Positions 51,109-59,633 of a DNA stretch of 64,000 bases are shown here, piece by piece. Position numbers and translations under genes: made by a program. The stretch is taken from assembly GCF_020552705.1 (NCBI RefSeq), contig NZ_JAJBZG010000005.1:682001-746000 (forward strand). The letters are read 5' to 3'. The DNA is from Christiangramia sediminis (GTDB lineage: Bacteria > Bacteroidota > Bacteroidia > Flavobacteriales > Flavobacteriaceae). Each line of letters opens with the position of its first letter. The stretch's first letter is position 1. Below the pieces are notes generated by a model. The model searched no databases. It saw only the letters and a list, made by a program, of their open reading frames with translations, and was not told the origin of the DNA.

Positions 51109-51246
51109 TTAAGGAATTACATGCGTATGAGCTTTATACAAATACTTAGGGGTAATTTGCTTTAACACAAAATGGGCTACATCTGCACGGGAGATCATCC
51201 TGGTGAAAATATAATTATCAAGGTTTTCACCGTGTTCGCAGTACAT
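51109..51246 (-). pseudogene. C-terminal remnant of an NAD(P)-binding (SDR/NmrA-like) protein
   Basis: Inside the 334-base gap 50931-51264 a 45-codon minus frame reads ...TRMISRADVAHFVLKQI then TPKYLYKAHTHVIP and stop. ISRADVAxFxLxQL..xxYLxKA is the usual end of atypical SDR proteins related to NmrA, while everything upstream (Rossmann part) is missing. Best explained as a decayed gene. The rest of the gap is AT-rich without features. Confidence 0.5.
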
Positions 51247-51264
51247 CTTCTTTTCCCCATTTTA

Positions 51265-51759
51265 CTAGTGCCTCCAATGATTAGAATTTTTATCTTGATT
51301 ACTTGCCATTATTTTGTCAATTCGCCTTTTATTTTGCTGTTGTAATAACGAGGGATATAAATTCATTAAAATGTTAGGGATCATTATTATTAGTCCAAGT
51401 ACCATACTTGTACTATAACTTTTGTACACGGCAAAAAGCGCCACAAAAATAAATCCGATTAAATGACTTATTTCAGAAAGAGTCATTTCATTTCGTATTT
51501 CGGTCAAATCAGTATTTTTCTTTTCAAACTTTATTTTCTGGTTGAAAAATTTGAAAAAAGTGTTTCTTACTATCCACTTAAAGTTATAGAGTCCAATAAT
51601 TTTATTCAGAGTTATACTTCTAATAAAATTTAAATTTGATAGTTTGTTGTAATATATAGTTTTCATAAGAATACCGTTAAGTATCATTCCGACTATCCAA
51701 GATATGAAGGACAATGATATTCCAAATATTAAACCTGCCATTATATGTTTCATTATCAT
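51265..51759 (-). CDS. Membrane protein, distant CrtO-like acyltransferase resemblance
   Basis: 164 residues with about four hydrophobic segments (for example HIMAGLIFGISLSFISWIVG and YSTSMVLGLIIMIPNILMN). The end MNLYPSLLQQQNKRRIDKI resembles the NxYPxxxQxxNRxRI end of glycosyl-4,4'-diaponeurosporenoate acyltransferase-like proteins, and HLIGFIFVAL fits the same family; no activity can be claimed. Base composition is more AT-rich than the housekeeping genes. A second ATG lies at 51753. Confidence 0.55.
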   Translation of the reverse strand: MIMKHIMAGLIFGISLSFISWIVGMILNGILMKTIYYNKLSNLNFIRSITLNKIIGLYNFKWIVRNTFFKFFNQKIKFEKKNTDLTEIRNEMTLSEISHLIGFIFVALFAVYKSYSTSMVLGLIIMIPNILMNLYPSLLQQQNKRRIDKIMASNQDKNSNHWRH

Positions 51760-51778
51760 TTTCCAAATTGTAACTATT

Positions 51779-51816
51779 GTTCCCGCTCACCGTATGTTGG
51801 TGGTATAAGGGACGCA
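51779..51816. repeat. Imperfect inverted-repeat element before the CPBP gene cluster
   Basis: Nested short arms TCCC/GGGA and CACC/GGTG around a 7-base core, in the gap 51760-51880. It resembles palindromic elements found near small laterally moved genes in Bacteroidota. No second copy was found in the window, so its nature is open. Confidence 0.25.
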
Positions 51817-51880
51817 GATTTGTGGATTTAGTAATTTTAGAATAAATCCCTAAAATAACTGTTTTCAATCAACTACCCCG

Positions 51881-52741
51881 TTATTTGCAGTGAAGCCTGT
51901 CGTGATTAGTTTTTTTCCAATAGTGCATTGAAATTGCCGCAATTGTAATTAGTATGGCAACTAAAGATAGTATAGAACCTTCAAAACCAAATGCTCCTCC
52001 ATTCAAAATATTTTTCTCTGGTATACTAAGCTTTAAAACAGAATATGTATTTTGACCACTTACATTAAAACCTAAAATTGTTTGAAAAAAATTCCAACTA
52101 AAATGCAGTGCGATTGGAAACAATAGGTTTTTTGTATGTATATAAGTTATACCCAGTAGGATACCAGCGAGAAAAATGTTTGTAGAACCAATGATATCAA
52201 TGTTAGGATTAAAACCATGCATTAATGAAAATAGAACTGCTGAAATAAACAATGCTATATATTTATTAAAAGAGTACATAAGGTTCCTTAAAACATAGCC
52301 TCGATATAGTATTTCTTCTGTAAGAGAAACCAGAACAAAAATGGTTATTGAAATTAATATTTGATTAAAGTCAAAATTGATATTTTGAATATTTATTTCT
52401 CCCAGGATTTGTAATATTCCAAATCCTGACAATATGATGAGAGCTCCAATTGCAAAACCTGTCCAGAAGCTCTTCATATTATTTTTAAATCTTAATCCAA
52501 TTTCTATAAATTTTTCTCTATCTATATATTTTAAATATAACCAAACGATTAATATCGTTCCCAAAAAAGTAAAGAGTTGAATAATCAATCTTTGAGCTGG
52601 TGTTTTCTCAATTTCTATATTGCTATATGAAAAACCCGTTAAAACTCCACCAATTAATTGAAAAACTCCAACTATAAAAATGTATGGGAAAATTATAAAT
52701 AGTATTCTTAACCATCCCTGATATTTTGATTGTTCACTCAT
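51881..52741 (-). CDS. CPBP-family intramembrane metalloprotease
   Basis: 286 residues, about eight membrane segments. Glutamic-type CPBP/Abi motif LTEEILYRGYVLRNLM (EExxxR), then ISAVLFSLMHGFNPN with the catalytic His and ALHFSWNFFQ with another. Roles in the family include prenyl-protein processing, bacteriocin immunity and membrane stress; none can be chosen here. The gene is very AT-rich compared with prs and serS nearby, suggesting later arrival (inference). Confidence 0.85.
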   Translation of the reverse strand: MSEQSKYQGWLRILFIIFPYIFIVGVFQLIGGVLTGFSYSNIEIEKTPAQRLIIQLFTFLGTILIVWLYLKYIDREKFIEIGLRFKNNMKSFWTGFAIGALIILSGFGILQILGEINIQNINFDFNQILISITIFVLVSLTEEILYRGYVLRNLMYSFNKYIALFISAVLFSLMHGFNPNIDIIGSTNIFLAGILLGITYIHTKNLLFPIALHFSWNFFQTILGFNVSGQNTYSVLKLSIPEKNILNGGAFGFEGSILSLVAILITIAAISMHYWKKTNHDRLHCK

Positions 52742-52817
52742 AATAAAAAATTAATCTCAATTCATTTACCACTAGAAATTGTTTTTAAACTTTCAATTCC
52801 CGGGCAAAGGATAGTTT

Positions 52818-53825
52818 TTAGTTTTGAAATTCCTTTTTTCGTTCTTCAATCTTTGCTTCCAGCTGAGATAAACATTCCTTATATTCTTTAGCGTTCCATA
52901 CTATATCCCAGGTAGCAACATAATCCTCCAGTGGTTTTAAGCCAACTTCTGCCCGTCTTGGATCTATGTTTTCCGGGTCTTGTAAAGGTGATACATAATA
53001 TTCTCCCGTTTCAGGATCCCGCCCTATCTGGCTTCCGTAGATCTGTCTTTCACCATTTCTTAAGGCTACCCGGTCTTCCATCAAGGCCAGGCTCCCTGGG
53101 CTGGCATTTCCTTTCTTTACTGCGTCCCTGAACATGGGTAAATATTTTTCCTGAACCTCCAGCGGGGCGTGTTGTATCACTAAGAACAGGGTGGAATTTC
53201 CCTGGTCTCCAACCACATCGGCTCCCAGCCAGCCCCGTTCATCAAGAATTTTCTGGACCTTTAGAACATTGATGGAATCCAATTTATTTATCTTATCCCA
53301 GTGGGCTTGCATCTCTTCAGAATCTCTTCCATATGCTGCTTCTACCGCACTCATTTCTTGTCTTAGATCCTGGTCGTCCCTGTAGATCGTATCTAAGATT
53401 GCCACTAGTTCTGGTTCCAGGTTTCCCTGTGCAGCTTCTTTATTTTTCTTTATCATCGCCAGCACTTCAGCCCAGCGATCATAGCAGTTAAGTTCTTCCA
53501 GGGCCGGATCTGTTGAGATTTGGCCATAACTGGAGTAATTTCCTTTTTCGGCGATCCTGAACAATTGTACAAAGGCAGAGTCCGGTTCCTTGGCTAAAGC
53601 CCAGGCACTGGCCGCATAATACCGGTGGGTATTATATCCTTTATCTCCCCAGGCTGTGAAAGCTTCAGAATATTTTTCAGCAGCAAGCTTATAATCTTCA
53701 TTTTCATATAAATCCCGGGCTTTATTCACCAGGTCATTATATTTTTCCTTGTCCTGGCTATAGGAAGAATTAAAGCTTAACAGGCTTAAAAGGGCTGAAA
53801 GTATGAGGTTTATCATCAGTTTCAT
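52818..53825 (-). CDS. Secreted protein with N-terminal TPR-like region, function unknown
   Basis: 335 residues with signal peptide MKLMINLILSALLSLLSFNSSYSQ. Residues about 28-100 look TPR-like (LYENEDYKLAAEKYSEAF, GYNTHRYYAASAWALA). The rest (DDQDLRQEMSAVEAAYGRDSEEM, DERGWLGADVVGDQGNSTLFLVIQHA, QEKYLPMFRDAVKKGNASPG, GLKPLEDYVATWDIVW) matches a DUF6624-like type of secreted Bacteroidota protein, recalled and not verified. ATG 53825 chosen over 53888 to give a proper signal peptide. Confidence 0.75.
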   Translation of the reverse strand: MKLMINLILSALLSLLSFNSSYSQDKEKYNDLVNKARDLYENEDYKLAAEKYSEAFTAWGDKGYNTHRYYAASAWALAKEPDSAFVQLFRIAEKGNYSSYGQISTDPALEELNCYDRWAEVLAMIKKNKEAAQGNLEPELVAILDTIYRDDQDLRQEMSAVEAAYGRDSEEMQAHWDKINKLDSINVLKVQKILDERGWLGADVVGDQGNSTLFLVIQHAPLEVQEKYLPMFRDAVKKGNASPGSLALMEDRVALRNGERQIYGSQIGRDPETGEYYVSPLQDPENIDPRRAEVGLKPLEDYVATWDIVWNAKEYKECLSQLEAKIEERKKEFQN

Positions 53826-53992
53826 TTTCAAATTATGGATGAAGCTATTGTTTTGAGCGCCTAAAGCTAAGATTTTCCTATCAAACACACGGTTGAGTGT
53901 ATTAAAAATATGTTTTTAAGTACTTTCCCTTAATTTATACATCTTTCTTTCTAAGCAGTTGTTATTATTCTGTTTTCACAAGGATAAATTTT

Positions 53993-54000
53993 TAAATTTG
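53993..54000 (+). promoter_or_regulatory. -7 promoter element of prs
   Basis: TAAATTTG fits TAnnTTTG exactly and ends 40 bases before the prs ATG. A TTTTC sequence about 17 bases upstream may be a weak -33 element. Confidence 0.55.
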
Positions 54001-54039
54001 CATGCAACGATATCAAACACACAACAAAAACAACACAAA

Positions 54040-54975
54040 ATGCCTGCAACAGAAGCAAAGATCTTTAACTGTACACAAAGCCGCGAACTAGCCGAGAAGA
54101 TCGCCGGTTACTATGGTACAAAACTGGGAAATGTGATCACCTCTACGTATAGTGATGGTGAATTTCAGCCTTCTTTTGAAGAATCGGTAAGGGGTTCCCG
54201 TGTATTTATCATCGGATCCACCCATCCCGGGGCAGATCACCTTATGGAAATGTTACTGATGCTGGACGCTGCAAAAAGAGCTTCGGCCAGGCATATCACT
54301 GCGGTAATGCCATATTTTGGATGGGCAAGACAGGATAGAAAAGACAAACCTCGTGTGCCTATCGCGGCGAAAATGATCGCCAGTATCCTGGAAACTGCCG
54401 GGGCTACAAGAATTATTACGATGGACCTGCATGCAGACCAGATTCAGGGTTTCTTTGAAAAGCCGGTAGATCATCTCTATGCAAGTACCGTTTTTCTTCC
54501 TTACCTCAAAGAACTTGGACTTGATAATTTAACCATTGCTTCACCGGATATGGGTGGTTCCAAAAGAGCTTATGCCTATTCCAAAGCTTTGGAAAGTGAT
54601 GTGGTCATCTGTTACAAACAAAGAGCCAAGGCCAATGTGATCTCGCATATGGAACTTATTGGTGATGTGACCGGAAAGAACGTGGTATTGGTAGATGATA
54701 TGGTAGATACTGCCGGAACGCTTACCAAAGCTGCAGACCTTATGATGGAACGCGGTGCATTGAGCGTTCGTGCTATTTGTACGCATCCTGTACTTTCAGG
54801 TGAAGCATACGATCGTATCGAAAAATCCAAACTTCAGGAATTGATCGTTACAGATTCTATTCCGCTGAGACAGGAAAGCAAAAAAATTAAAGTGGTAAGC
54901 TGTGCTGAGCTTTTCGCTGATGTGATGAAGCGAGTTCAGGACAATGAGTCTATAAGTTCTAAGTTCATTATGTAA
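54040..54975 (+). CDS. prs: Ribose-phosphate pyrophosphokinase (PRPP synthetase)
   Basis: Makes PRPP from ribose 5-phosphate and ATP for purine, pyrimidine, His, Trp and NAD synthesis. 311 residues, standard. Motifs: SDGEFQPSFEESVRGSRVFIIGS, PYFGWARQDRKDKPRVPIAAK (flexible loop), MDLHADQIQGFFEKPVDHLYA, and the PRPP-binding VVLVDDMVDTAGTLTKAADLM. The frame extends upstream to 53959, but ATG 54040 matches the family start and lies properly behind the promoter element. Confidence 0.96.
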   Translation: MPATEAKIFNCTQSRELAEKIAGYYGTKLGNVITSTYSDGEFQPSFEESVRGSRVFIIGSTHPGADHLMEMLLMLDAAKRASARHITAVMPYFGWARQDRKDKPRVPIAAKMIASILETAGATRIITMDLHADQIQGFFEKPVDHLYASTVFLPYLKELGLDNLTIASPDMGGSKRAYAYSKALESDVVICYKQRAKANVISHMELIGDVTGKNVVLVDDMVDTAGTLTKAADLMMERGALSVRAICTHPVLSGEAYDRIEKSKLQELIVTDSIPLRQESKKIKVVSCAELFADVMKRVQDNESISSKFIM

Positions 54976-55018
54976 TTATTCCACTAGGATTTCCATACTG
55001 AGGCTCGTCAAGTTATTC

Positions 55019-55044
55019 TTGTCACACTGAGCCTGTCGAAGTGT
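55019..55044. repeat. Dispersed hairpin repeat, copy 1
   Basis: A 26-base sequence whose core is CACACTGAGCCTGTCGAAGTG, cut here to its arms CACACT and AGTGTG, occurs here and again at 56949-56974. The 224-base gap 54976-55199 also holds a degenerate copy before it and a palindrome ATCCTGAA/TTCAGGAT near 55130-55151. Such elements are scattered through many Bacteroidota genomes. Confidence 0.7.
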
Positions 55045-55199
55045 GAGGAACATTCAACAGTGATTATTAAACAATTAGTAGAAGGATAATGAAGAGATTC
55101 TCCCTACGGTCCAAATGATAATTAGCTTGAGATCCTGAAACAAGTTCAGGATGACGTCTAAGGGGTTGTCACTTCGAGGGAAACGAAGCAGTTTCACTC

Positions 55200-56825
55200 T
55201 TACACAGACTTTATCTCATTTTCATTGCCGGTAAGATTCTGGCTACATTCAGGTTCATTTTTGTTCACAGCGTAGATCTCCAGTTTTTTACCGGTCACTT
55301 TTTGGAATAGTTTAGACTTTTGCTCTGCTCCCCAGATCTCGAGTTCGGGATCGCCCATGGTAGTGAGGTACAAATTCACTTTTTCTGTACCATTATCTAT
55401 TTCCAGTTTTTCAACATTTTGATAATGGCTGCGATCGAGTCCGTCGGCTAATCTTAATAATCCGGAAAGATTTTTAACCTTCTTCCGAAGTGGTTTTTCA
55501 AGCTTTTTATATAGAAAATGTCTCTTTTTCGGGTGAGTTCTTCGGTGATATCTGGCGACATTTGCCATGATGTTGATCTCATCTTCGGTAAAACCTCTTA
55601 GATCTGAATGTCTTATGAGGTACAACGCATGTTTATGATGCTTTCTATAGGAAATATAATAACCAATATCATGAAGAAGACTCGCATATTCCAGTAATTC
55701 CCTGTCTTGTTCCTCCAGTTTCAGTTCTGCCTTAAACTCGTCAAAAAGCTGCAGTGCGATAGAGGCCACGTGCGTAGAATGTGCTTCCATCCAGTTACAC
55801 TTTCTCAGCAATTCAAAAATGCTACGCTTACGCGGATCGGGGAAATTAGCCACCATATCCAGTTTCGGCCTTTCTTTTTTGATAAAATTAAGGATCATTC
55901 CATCTCTTAAAGCGGCTTCAGAGATCCTGATATTTTCGATATTGAACTTTTTCAATAAATATTTTACCAGCACCATCCCGGGATTGATGATGTCTATCCG
56001 CTTTTCATCCAGCTCACTGATCTTCTTGCGCTCGGTTCTGTCCAGCTCAACAAAGTCCTTATATAGAGATTTAAAATCTGAAGCTGAAAAAGTGAGTTCA
56101 TTCAAACTCATATTGGCCGTAAGAGAATTTCTACTGGCTACCATGGCTCCGATGTTTTCCATAGTTCCTGATGAGCCGATCATGGTCTTTACGTTATGTT
56201 TTTTAATTATCTCACCTATCTCGCCCAGCTCCTTTTTATAATGTTTGCGCAGAGCTTTTATCTCTTCATCTACAATGGGGTCTGTTTTTACAAATTTTGC
56301 GGCCATTCTCGCGACACCCAGTTTCAGGCTTTTATGATAAAGGAACTTTTCATTGTTTCCTATGATAAATTCCACGCTTCCCCCGCCAATGTCTACCATC
56401 AGCACCATTTCTTCGTCCAGTGCGATACTATGCCGAACGGCATACCCAATGAGTTCTGCCTCCATGTTACCGGGAATGGCTCTTGCCTTTATATCTGCCT
56501 CATCTTGCATGCGCTGAATAAAATCCCCGCCGTTTCTGGCTTCCCGTATTGCTGAAGTTGCAAAAGCTATGATCTCTTCCACCTGCTGGGAATCACAGAG
56601 GAATTTGATGCGTTTCAGAGCATCAAGTCCACGTTGCATCGCATCTTCACTAAGGTGATTATCCATTCCTTTTTCGGCAAGGATCACCATTTCCTTCAGT
56701 TTATCTATAGTTCGGAAACTACCATCGGGGTAAATATCTACCAGCACCGCGTGGAAGGAATTGGTCCCGAGATCTATTGCCGCGATACGTTTGGTGGGAG
56801 TGGAGTTATTAGATATATTTTCCAT
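55200..56825 (-). CDS. ppx: Exopolyphosphatase / pppGpp phosphatase (Ppx/GppA) with HD domain
   Basis: 541-residue cytoplasmic enzyme degrading inorganic polyphosphate and possibly pppGpp. N-terminal actin-like ATPase fold: RIAAIDLGTNSFHAVLVDI (phosphate 1), FATSAIREARNG, LMVDIGGGSVEFIIG (phosphate 2) and MIGSSGTMENIGAM. C-terminal HD-type region from about residue 320: CNWMEAHSTHVASIAL and YASLLHDIGYYISYRKHHKHA with metal-binding His/Asp. Length matches long Ppx forms. Monocistronic, upstream gap 56826-57194. Confidence 0.92.
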   Translation of the reverse strand: MENISNNSTPTKRIAAIDLGTNSFHAVLVDIYPDGSFRTIDKLKEMVILAEKGMDNHLSEDAMQRGLDALKRIKFLCDSQQVEEIIAFATSAIREARNGGDFIQRMQDEADIKARAIPGNMEAELIGYAVRHSIALDEEMVLMVDIGGGSVEFIIGNNEKFLYHKSLKLGVARMAAKFVKTDPIVDEEIKALRKHYKKELGEIGEIIKKHNVKTMIGSSGTMENIGAMVASRNSLTANMSLNELTFSASDFKSLYKDFVELDRTERKKISELDEKRIDIINPGMVLVKYLLKKFNIENIRISEAALRDGMILNFIKKERPKLDMVANFPDPRKRSIFELLRKCNWMEAHSTHVASIALQLFDEFKAELKLEEQDRELLEYASLLHDIGYYISYRKHHKHALYLIRHSDLRGFTEDEINIMANVARYHRRTHPKKRHFLYKKLEKPLRKKVKNLSGLLRLADGLDRSHYQNVEKLEIDNGTEKVNLYLTTMGDPELEIWGAEQKSKLFQKVTGKKLEIYAVNKNEPECSQNLTGNENEIKSV

Positions 56826-56948
56826 GTATTCCGATGCTTGGTTAATTCATAAACTTCAAGTTAACCAAATTTGCCCGGAAAGAATTATAAGGCTTTGTGA
56901 AAAAGAGTATTTAGTATTGAGATGTTAGAAGTGATGTGCTGTTTTAAA

Positions 56949-56974
56949 TTGTCACACTGAGCCTGTCGAAGTGT
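56949..56974. repeat. Dispersed hairpin repeat, copy 2
   Basis: Same 26-base element as at 55019-55044, identical over its length and in the same orientation. It lies in the 369-base gap between ppx and rplY; apart from the rplY promoter element nothing else is seen there. Confidence 0.7.
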
Positions 56975-57105
56975 AATGGGAAATATCGATATTCCAATCG
57001 AATCTATAAGTGTTTAATATTCAAAACTCTATCGTCTAATATCTCAGATCTACCATCTATCAGAACTTTTTAACTAACAGGGTTTTATAGATTAATAAAA
57101 AGACT

Positions 57106-57113
57106 TACTTTTG
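57106..57113 (+). promoter_or_regulatory. -7 promoter element of rplY
   Basis: TACTTTTG matches TAnnTTTG. It lies 82 bases before the ATG, leaving a leader of about 75 bases, long enough for translational feedback control as in many ribosomal protein genes; no structure was identified. Confidence 0.55.
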
Positions 57114-57194
57114 CCTCCTGAAATTTTTGCGCAAATGAAGGCAGTCCATTAAGTGACCAGACGACATTTGCTAATAATAATTTAAAATAAACAA

Positions 57195-57857
57195 ATGAAA
57201 TCAATTACGATCAACGGATCTAAAAGAGAAAGCGTAGGCAAGAAGGCAACGAAAGCACTACGTAATGCTGGACAGGTTCCTTGCGTATTGTACGGGGTAG
57301 AAGGTGATCCACTACACTTTGCAGCAGAGGAAATATCATTCCAGAACTTAGTGTACACACCAGATGTACATACTGTAAAAATCAAATTAGGAAGTGGAGA
57401 GTCTTATGACGCGATCCTTCAGGATATTCAATTTCATCCTGTAACAGATGCGATCCTTCATGTAGATTTCTATCAGATCTTTGAGGACAAACCAATTACT
57501 ATGGAAATCCCAATTCACACTGAAGGTGTGGCCAGAGGGGTTAAGAACGGTGGTGTATTAAGATACAACCTTCGTCGTCTTAAAGTAAGAGGATTGCCTG
57601 GAGATCTTCCAGATTATATCGTAGCTAACGTGACTAAACTTAAAATTGGTCAGAAGCTTTACGTAACTGGAGTAGATAGCAAGGATTTTGTGATCCAGCA
57701 CCCAGATAACACTGTGATATGTCAGGTAAGAACATCTCGTAACCTTGTAGAACTTGAGGACGAAGATGAAGACGAAGATGATGTAGCAGCAGACGAAGTA
57801 CCAGCAACTGAAGTTGATGATCAGGCAGCTGTAAAAGAAGGAGAAGATAAAGAATAA
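57195..57857 (+). CDS. rplY: 50S ribosomal protein L25/general stress protein Ctc
   Basis: 220-residue 5S-rRNA-binding protein of the long Ctc type. N-terminal L25 domain ([48 protein letters not shown]) and C-terminal TL5/Ctc beta domain ([27 protein letters not shown]), then an acidic tail of about 35 residues ([20 protein letters not shown]) typical for Bacteroidota. Followed by a strong terminator. Confidence 0.95.
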   Translation: MKSITINGSKRESVGKKATKALRNAGQVPCVLYGVEGDPLHFAAEEISFQNLVYTPDVHTVKIKLGSGESYDAILQDIQFHPVTDAILHVDFYQIFEDKPITMEIPIHTEGVARGVKNGGVLRYNLRRLKVRGLPGDLPDYIVANVTKLKIGQKLYVTGVDSKDFVIQHPDNTVICQVRTSRNLVELEDEDEDEDDVAADEVPATEVDDQAAVKEGEDKE

Positions 57858-57875
57858 GCTTCTTTGAATAGTTTT

Positions 57876-57920
57876 AAAAAGCATTCCTTTCGGTTCAAAC
57901 CGATTCGGAATGCTTTTTTA
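57876..57920 (+). terminator. Terminator of rplY
   Basis: 12-bp perfect stem, AAAAAGCATTCC 57876-57887 and GGAATGCTTTTT 57907-57918, with an inner TCGGTT/ACCGA-type hairpin and a T-run. Confidence 0.85.
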
Positions 57921-58064
57921 TTTAATCTCATTTCCTCATAAGCTTTCCCTTGGAAGGGTCGGAACTCTTTTTCGTAGTTCCCGTTTGAGGATAAAAACTT
58001 CGGTTTTGTTTTTTCTGAATTAAAAGTATCTGATTAATTTTATCTTTACCAAAACACAAATTGG

Positions 58065-58691
58065 ATGCTTTCATTCTTCGGAAGGATATTTAATAAGAAA
58101 GAGACCGGGGAGAACATAGATCCCATGAAGAAATTTTTGATCGTTGGTCTGGGCAATATTGGCCCTAAATATGAAAATACCAGGCATAATATAGGATTTA
58201 AAATCCTTGATGAGCTTGCTCGTGAAAAAGAAGTGGCTTTTGAAACTCAAAAACTCGGTGATGTGGCGAGCTTTAAATTTAAAGGAAGAACTTTCGTTCT
58301 GCTAAAACCCAGTACTTACATGAATCTAAGCGGAAAAGCCGTGAATTACTGGATGCAGAAGGAAAAGATCGCCCTGGAAAATCTTCTCGTAGTTACAGAT
58401 GATCTAAACCTACCCTTTGGAACGCTGAGGTTAAAGACCAAAGGCAGCGATGGTGGCCATAACGGTCTAAAGGATATACAGATACAACTGAATACCACTA
58501 AATATAACCGTTTTAGATTCGGAATAAGTGATGAATTCTCAAAAGGAAATCAGATAGATTATGTGCTGGGTGAATGGGGGGAAGAAGAAAAGAAAGAAAT
58601 GGCTGAACGTTTAAAAACTTCGGCAGAATTGATACAATCTTTCGGAACCGCGGGAGTTTCCAATACTATGAATACATTTAACGGAAAATAG
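58065..58691 (+). CDS. pth: Peptidyl-tRNA hydrolase
   Basis: Releases tRNA from peptidyl-tRNA that drops off ribosomes. 208 residues. Motifs: [24 protein letters not shown] (catalytic His), [35 protein letters not shown] and [13 protein letters not shown] 20-residue extension precedes the usual start (Met at 58125); flavobacterial Pth proteins often have such a basic extension, so I kept the longer form. A TATCTTTA sequence shortly upstream resembles the -7 box. ribF follows 6 bases later. Confidence 0.94.
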   Translation: MLSFFGRIFNKKETGENIDPMKKFLIVGLGNIGPKYENTRHNIGFKILDELAREKEVAFETQKLGDVASFKFKGRTFVLLKPSTYMNLSGKAVNYWMQKEKIALENLLVVTDDLNLPFGTLRLKTKGSDGGHNGLKDIQIQLNTTKYNRFRFGISDEFSKGNQIDYVLGEWGEEEKKEMAERLKTSAELIQSFGTAGVSNTMNTFNGK

Positions 58692-58697
58692 CAGAAT

Positions 58698-59633
58698 TTG
58701 AAAGAGCATAAAGGAGCCAACTCATTCATAAGTGAACGCCAAACGGTGGTTACCATAGGGACTTTTGACGGGGTGCATGCAGGACATAGAAAGATCATAG
58801 AACGCCTTGTGAATTCTGCCAGTGCGAATAACCTGGATTCGGTGGTGCTTACCTTTTTTCCACACCCGAGAATGGTGCTGCAAAAAGAAAGCGGACTCCA
58901 GCTTATCAATACTATAGAAGAACGTAAAAGATTACTGGAACAAACCGGGATAGACCACTTGGTGGTGCATCCATTTACGCATCAGTTCTCCAGACTCACC
59001 GCAATTGAATTTGTGCGCGATATCTTAGTAAATAAACTTAAGGCTAAAAAGATCATTATTGGCTACGATCATAGATTTGGACGAAATCGTACGGCAGATA
59101 TCAATGACCTGAAGCAATTTGGAGAAGATTTTGGTTTTGAAGTAGAAGAGATCTCGCAGCAGGATGTAGAACAGGTTGCGGTAAGTTCAACTAAAATAAG
59201 GAATGCGCTCATAGAAGGGCGCGTGGAAAGAGCCAATATGTATCTTAATCATCCTTTTACCCTTAACGGAACTATTGTGAAGGGCCGTGGGATTGGTAAA
59301 GATCTTGGTTTCCCTACCGCTAATCTTGAGATAGCTGAAGATTATAAACTCATTCCCAAGAATGGAGTTTACGTGGTGCGCACCAAAATAGATGGAGAGA
59401 CCGTCCAGGGGATGATGAATATTGGTACCAACCCCACTGTGGGTGGAAAGGAAAAGACCATTGAAGCTAACTTTTTTGATCTGGACAAAGATCTTTACGG
59501 AAAATCACTGGAAATCGAACTACTTGTGCGAATTCGGGATGAAAAGAAATTCTCTTCTGTAAACGATCTTCAGATCGCCATGAAACAGGACCAGGCCTTC
59601 TCAAAACAGTATCTAAAAGACAACGATGCTTAA
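58698..59633 (+). CDS. ribF: Bifunctional riboflavin kinase / FAD synthetase
   Basis: Makes FMN and FAD from riboflavin. 311 residues. FAD-synthetase domain first (TVVTIGTFDGVHAGHRKIIERL, FFPHPRMVLQ, IIGYDHRFGRNR), then riboflavin kinase (GTIVKGRGIGKDLGFPTANLEI, NGVYVVRTKIDGETVQGMMNIGTNPT). The start must be TTG 58698: an in-frame stop is 9 bases upstream and the next ATG lies beyond the GTFDGVH motif. The end overlaps the HTTM gene by 8 bases. Confidence 0.95.
   Translation: MKEHKGANSFISERQTVVTIGTFDGVHAGHRKIIERLVNSASANNLDSVVLTFFPHPRMVLQKESGLQLINTIEERKRLLEQTGIDHLVVHPFTHQFSRLTAIEFVRDILVNKLKAKKIIIGYDHRFGRNRTADINDLKQFGEDFGFEVEEISQQDVEQVAVSSTKIRNALIEGRVERANMYLNHPFTLNGTIVKGRGIGKDLGFPTANLEIAEDYKLIPKNGVYVVRTKIDGETVQGMMNIGTNPTVGGKEKTIEANFFDLDKDLYGKSLEIELLVRIRDEKKFSSVNDLQIAMKQDQAFSKQYLKDNDA

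Noticed and set aside
51677-51868. Minus-strand frame of 63 codons upstream of the 51265-51759 gene
   Set aside because: It overlaps that gene in another frame and crosses the palindromic element; composition is not protein-like.
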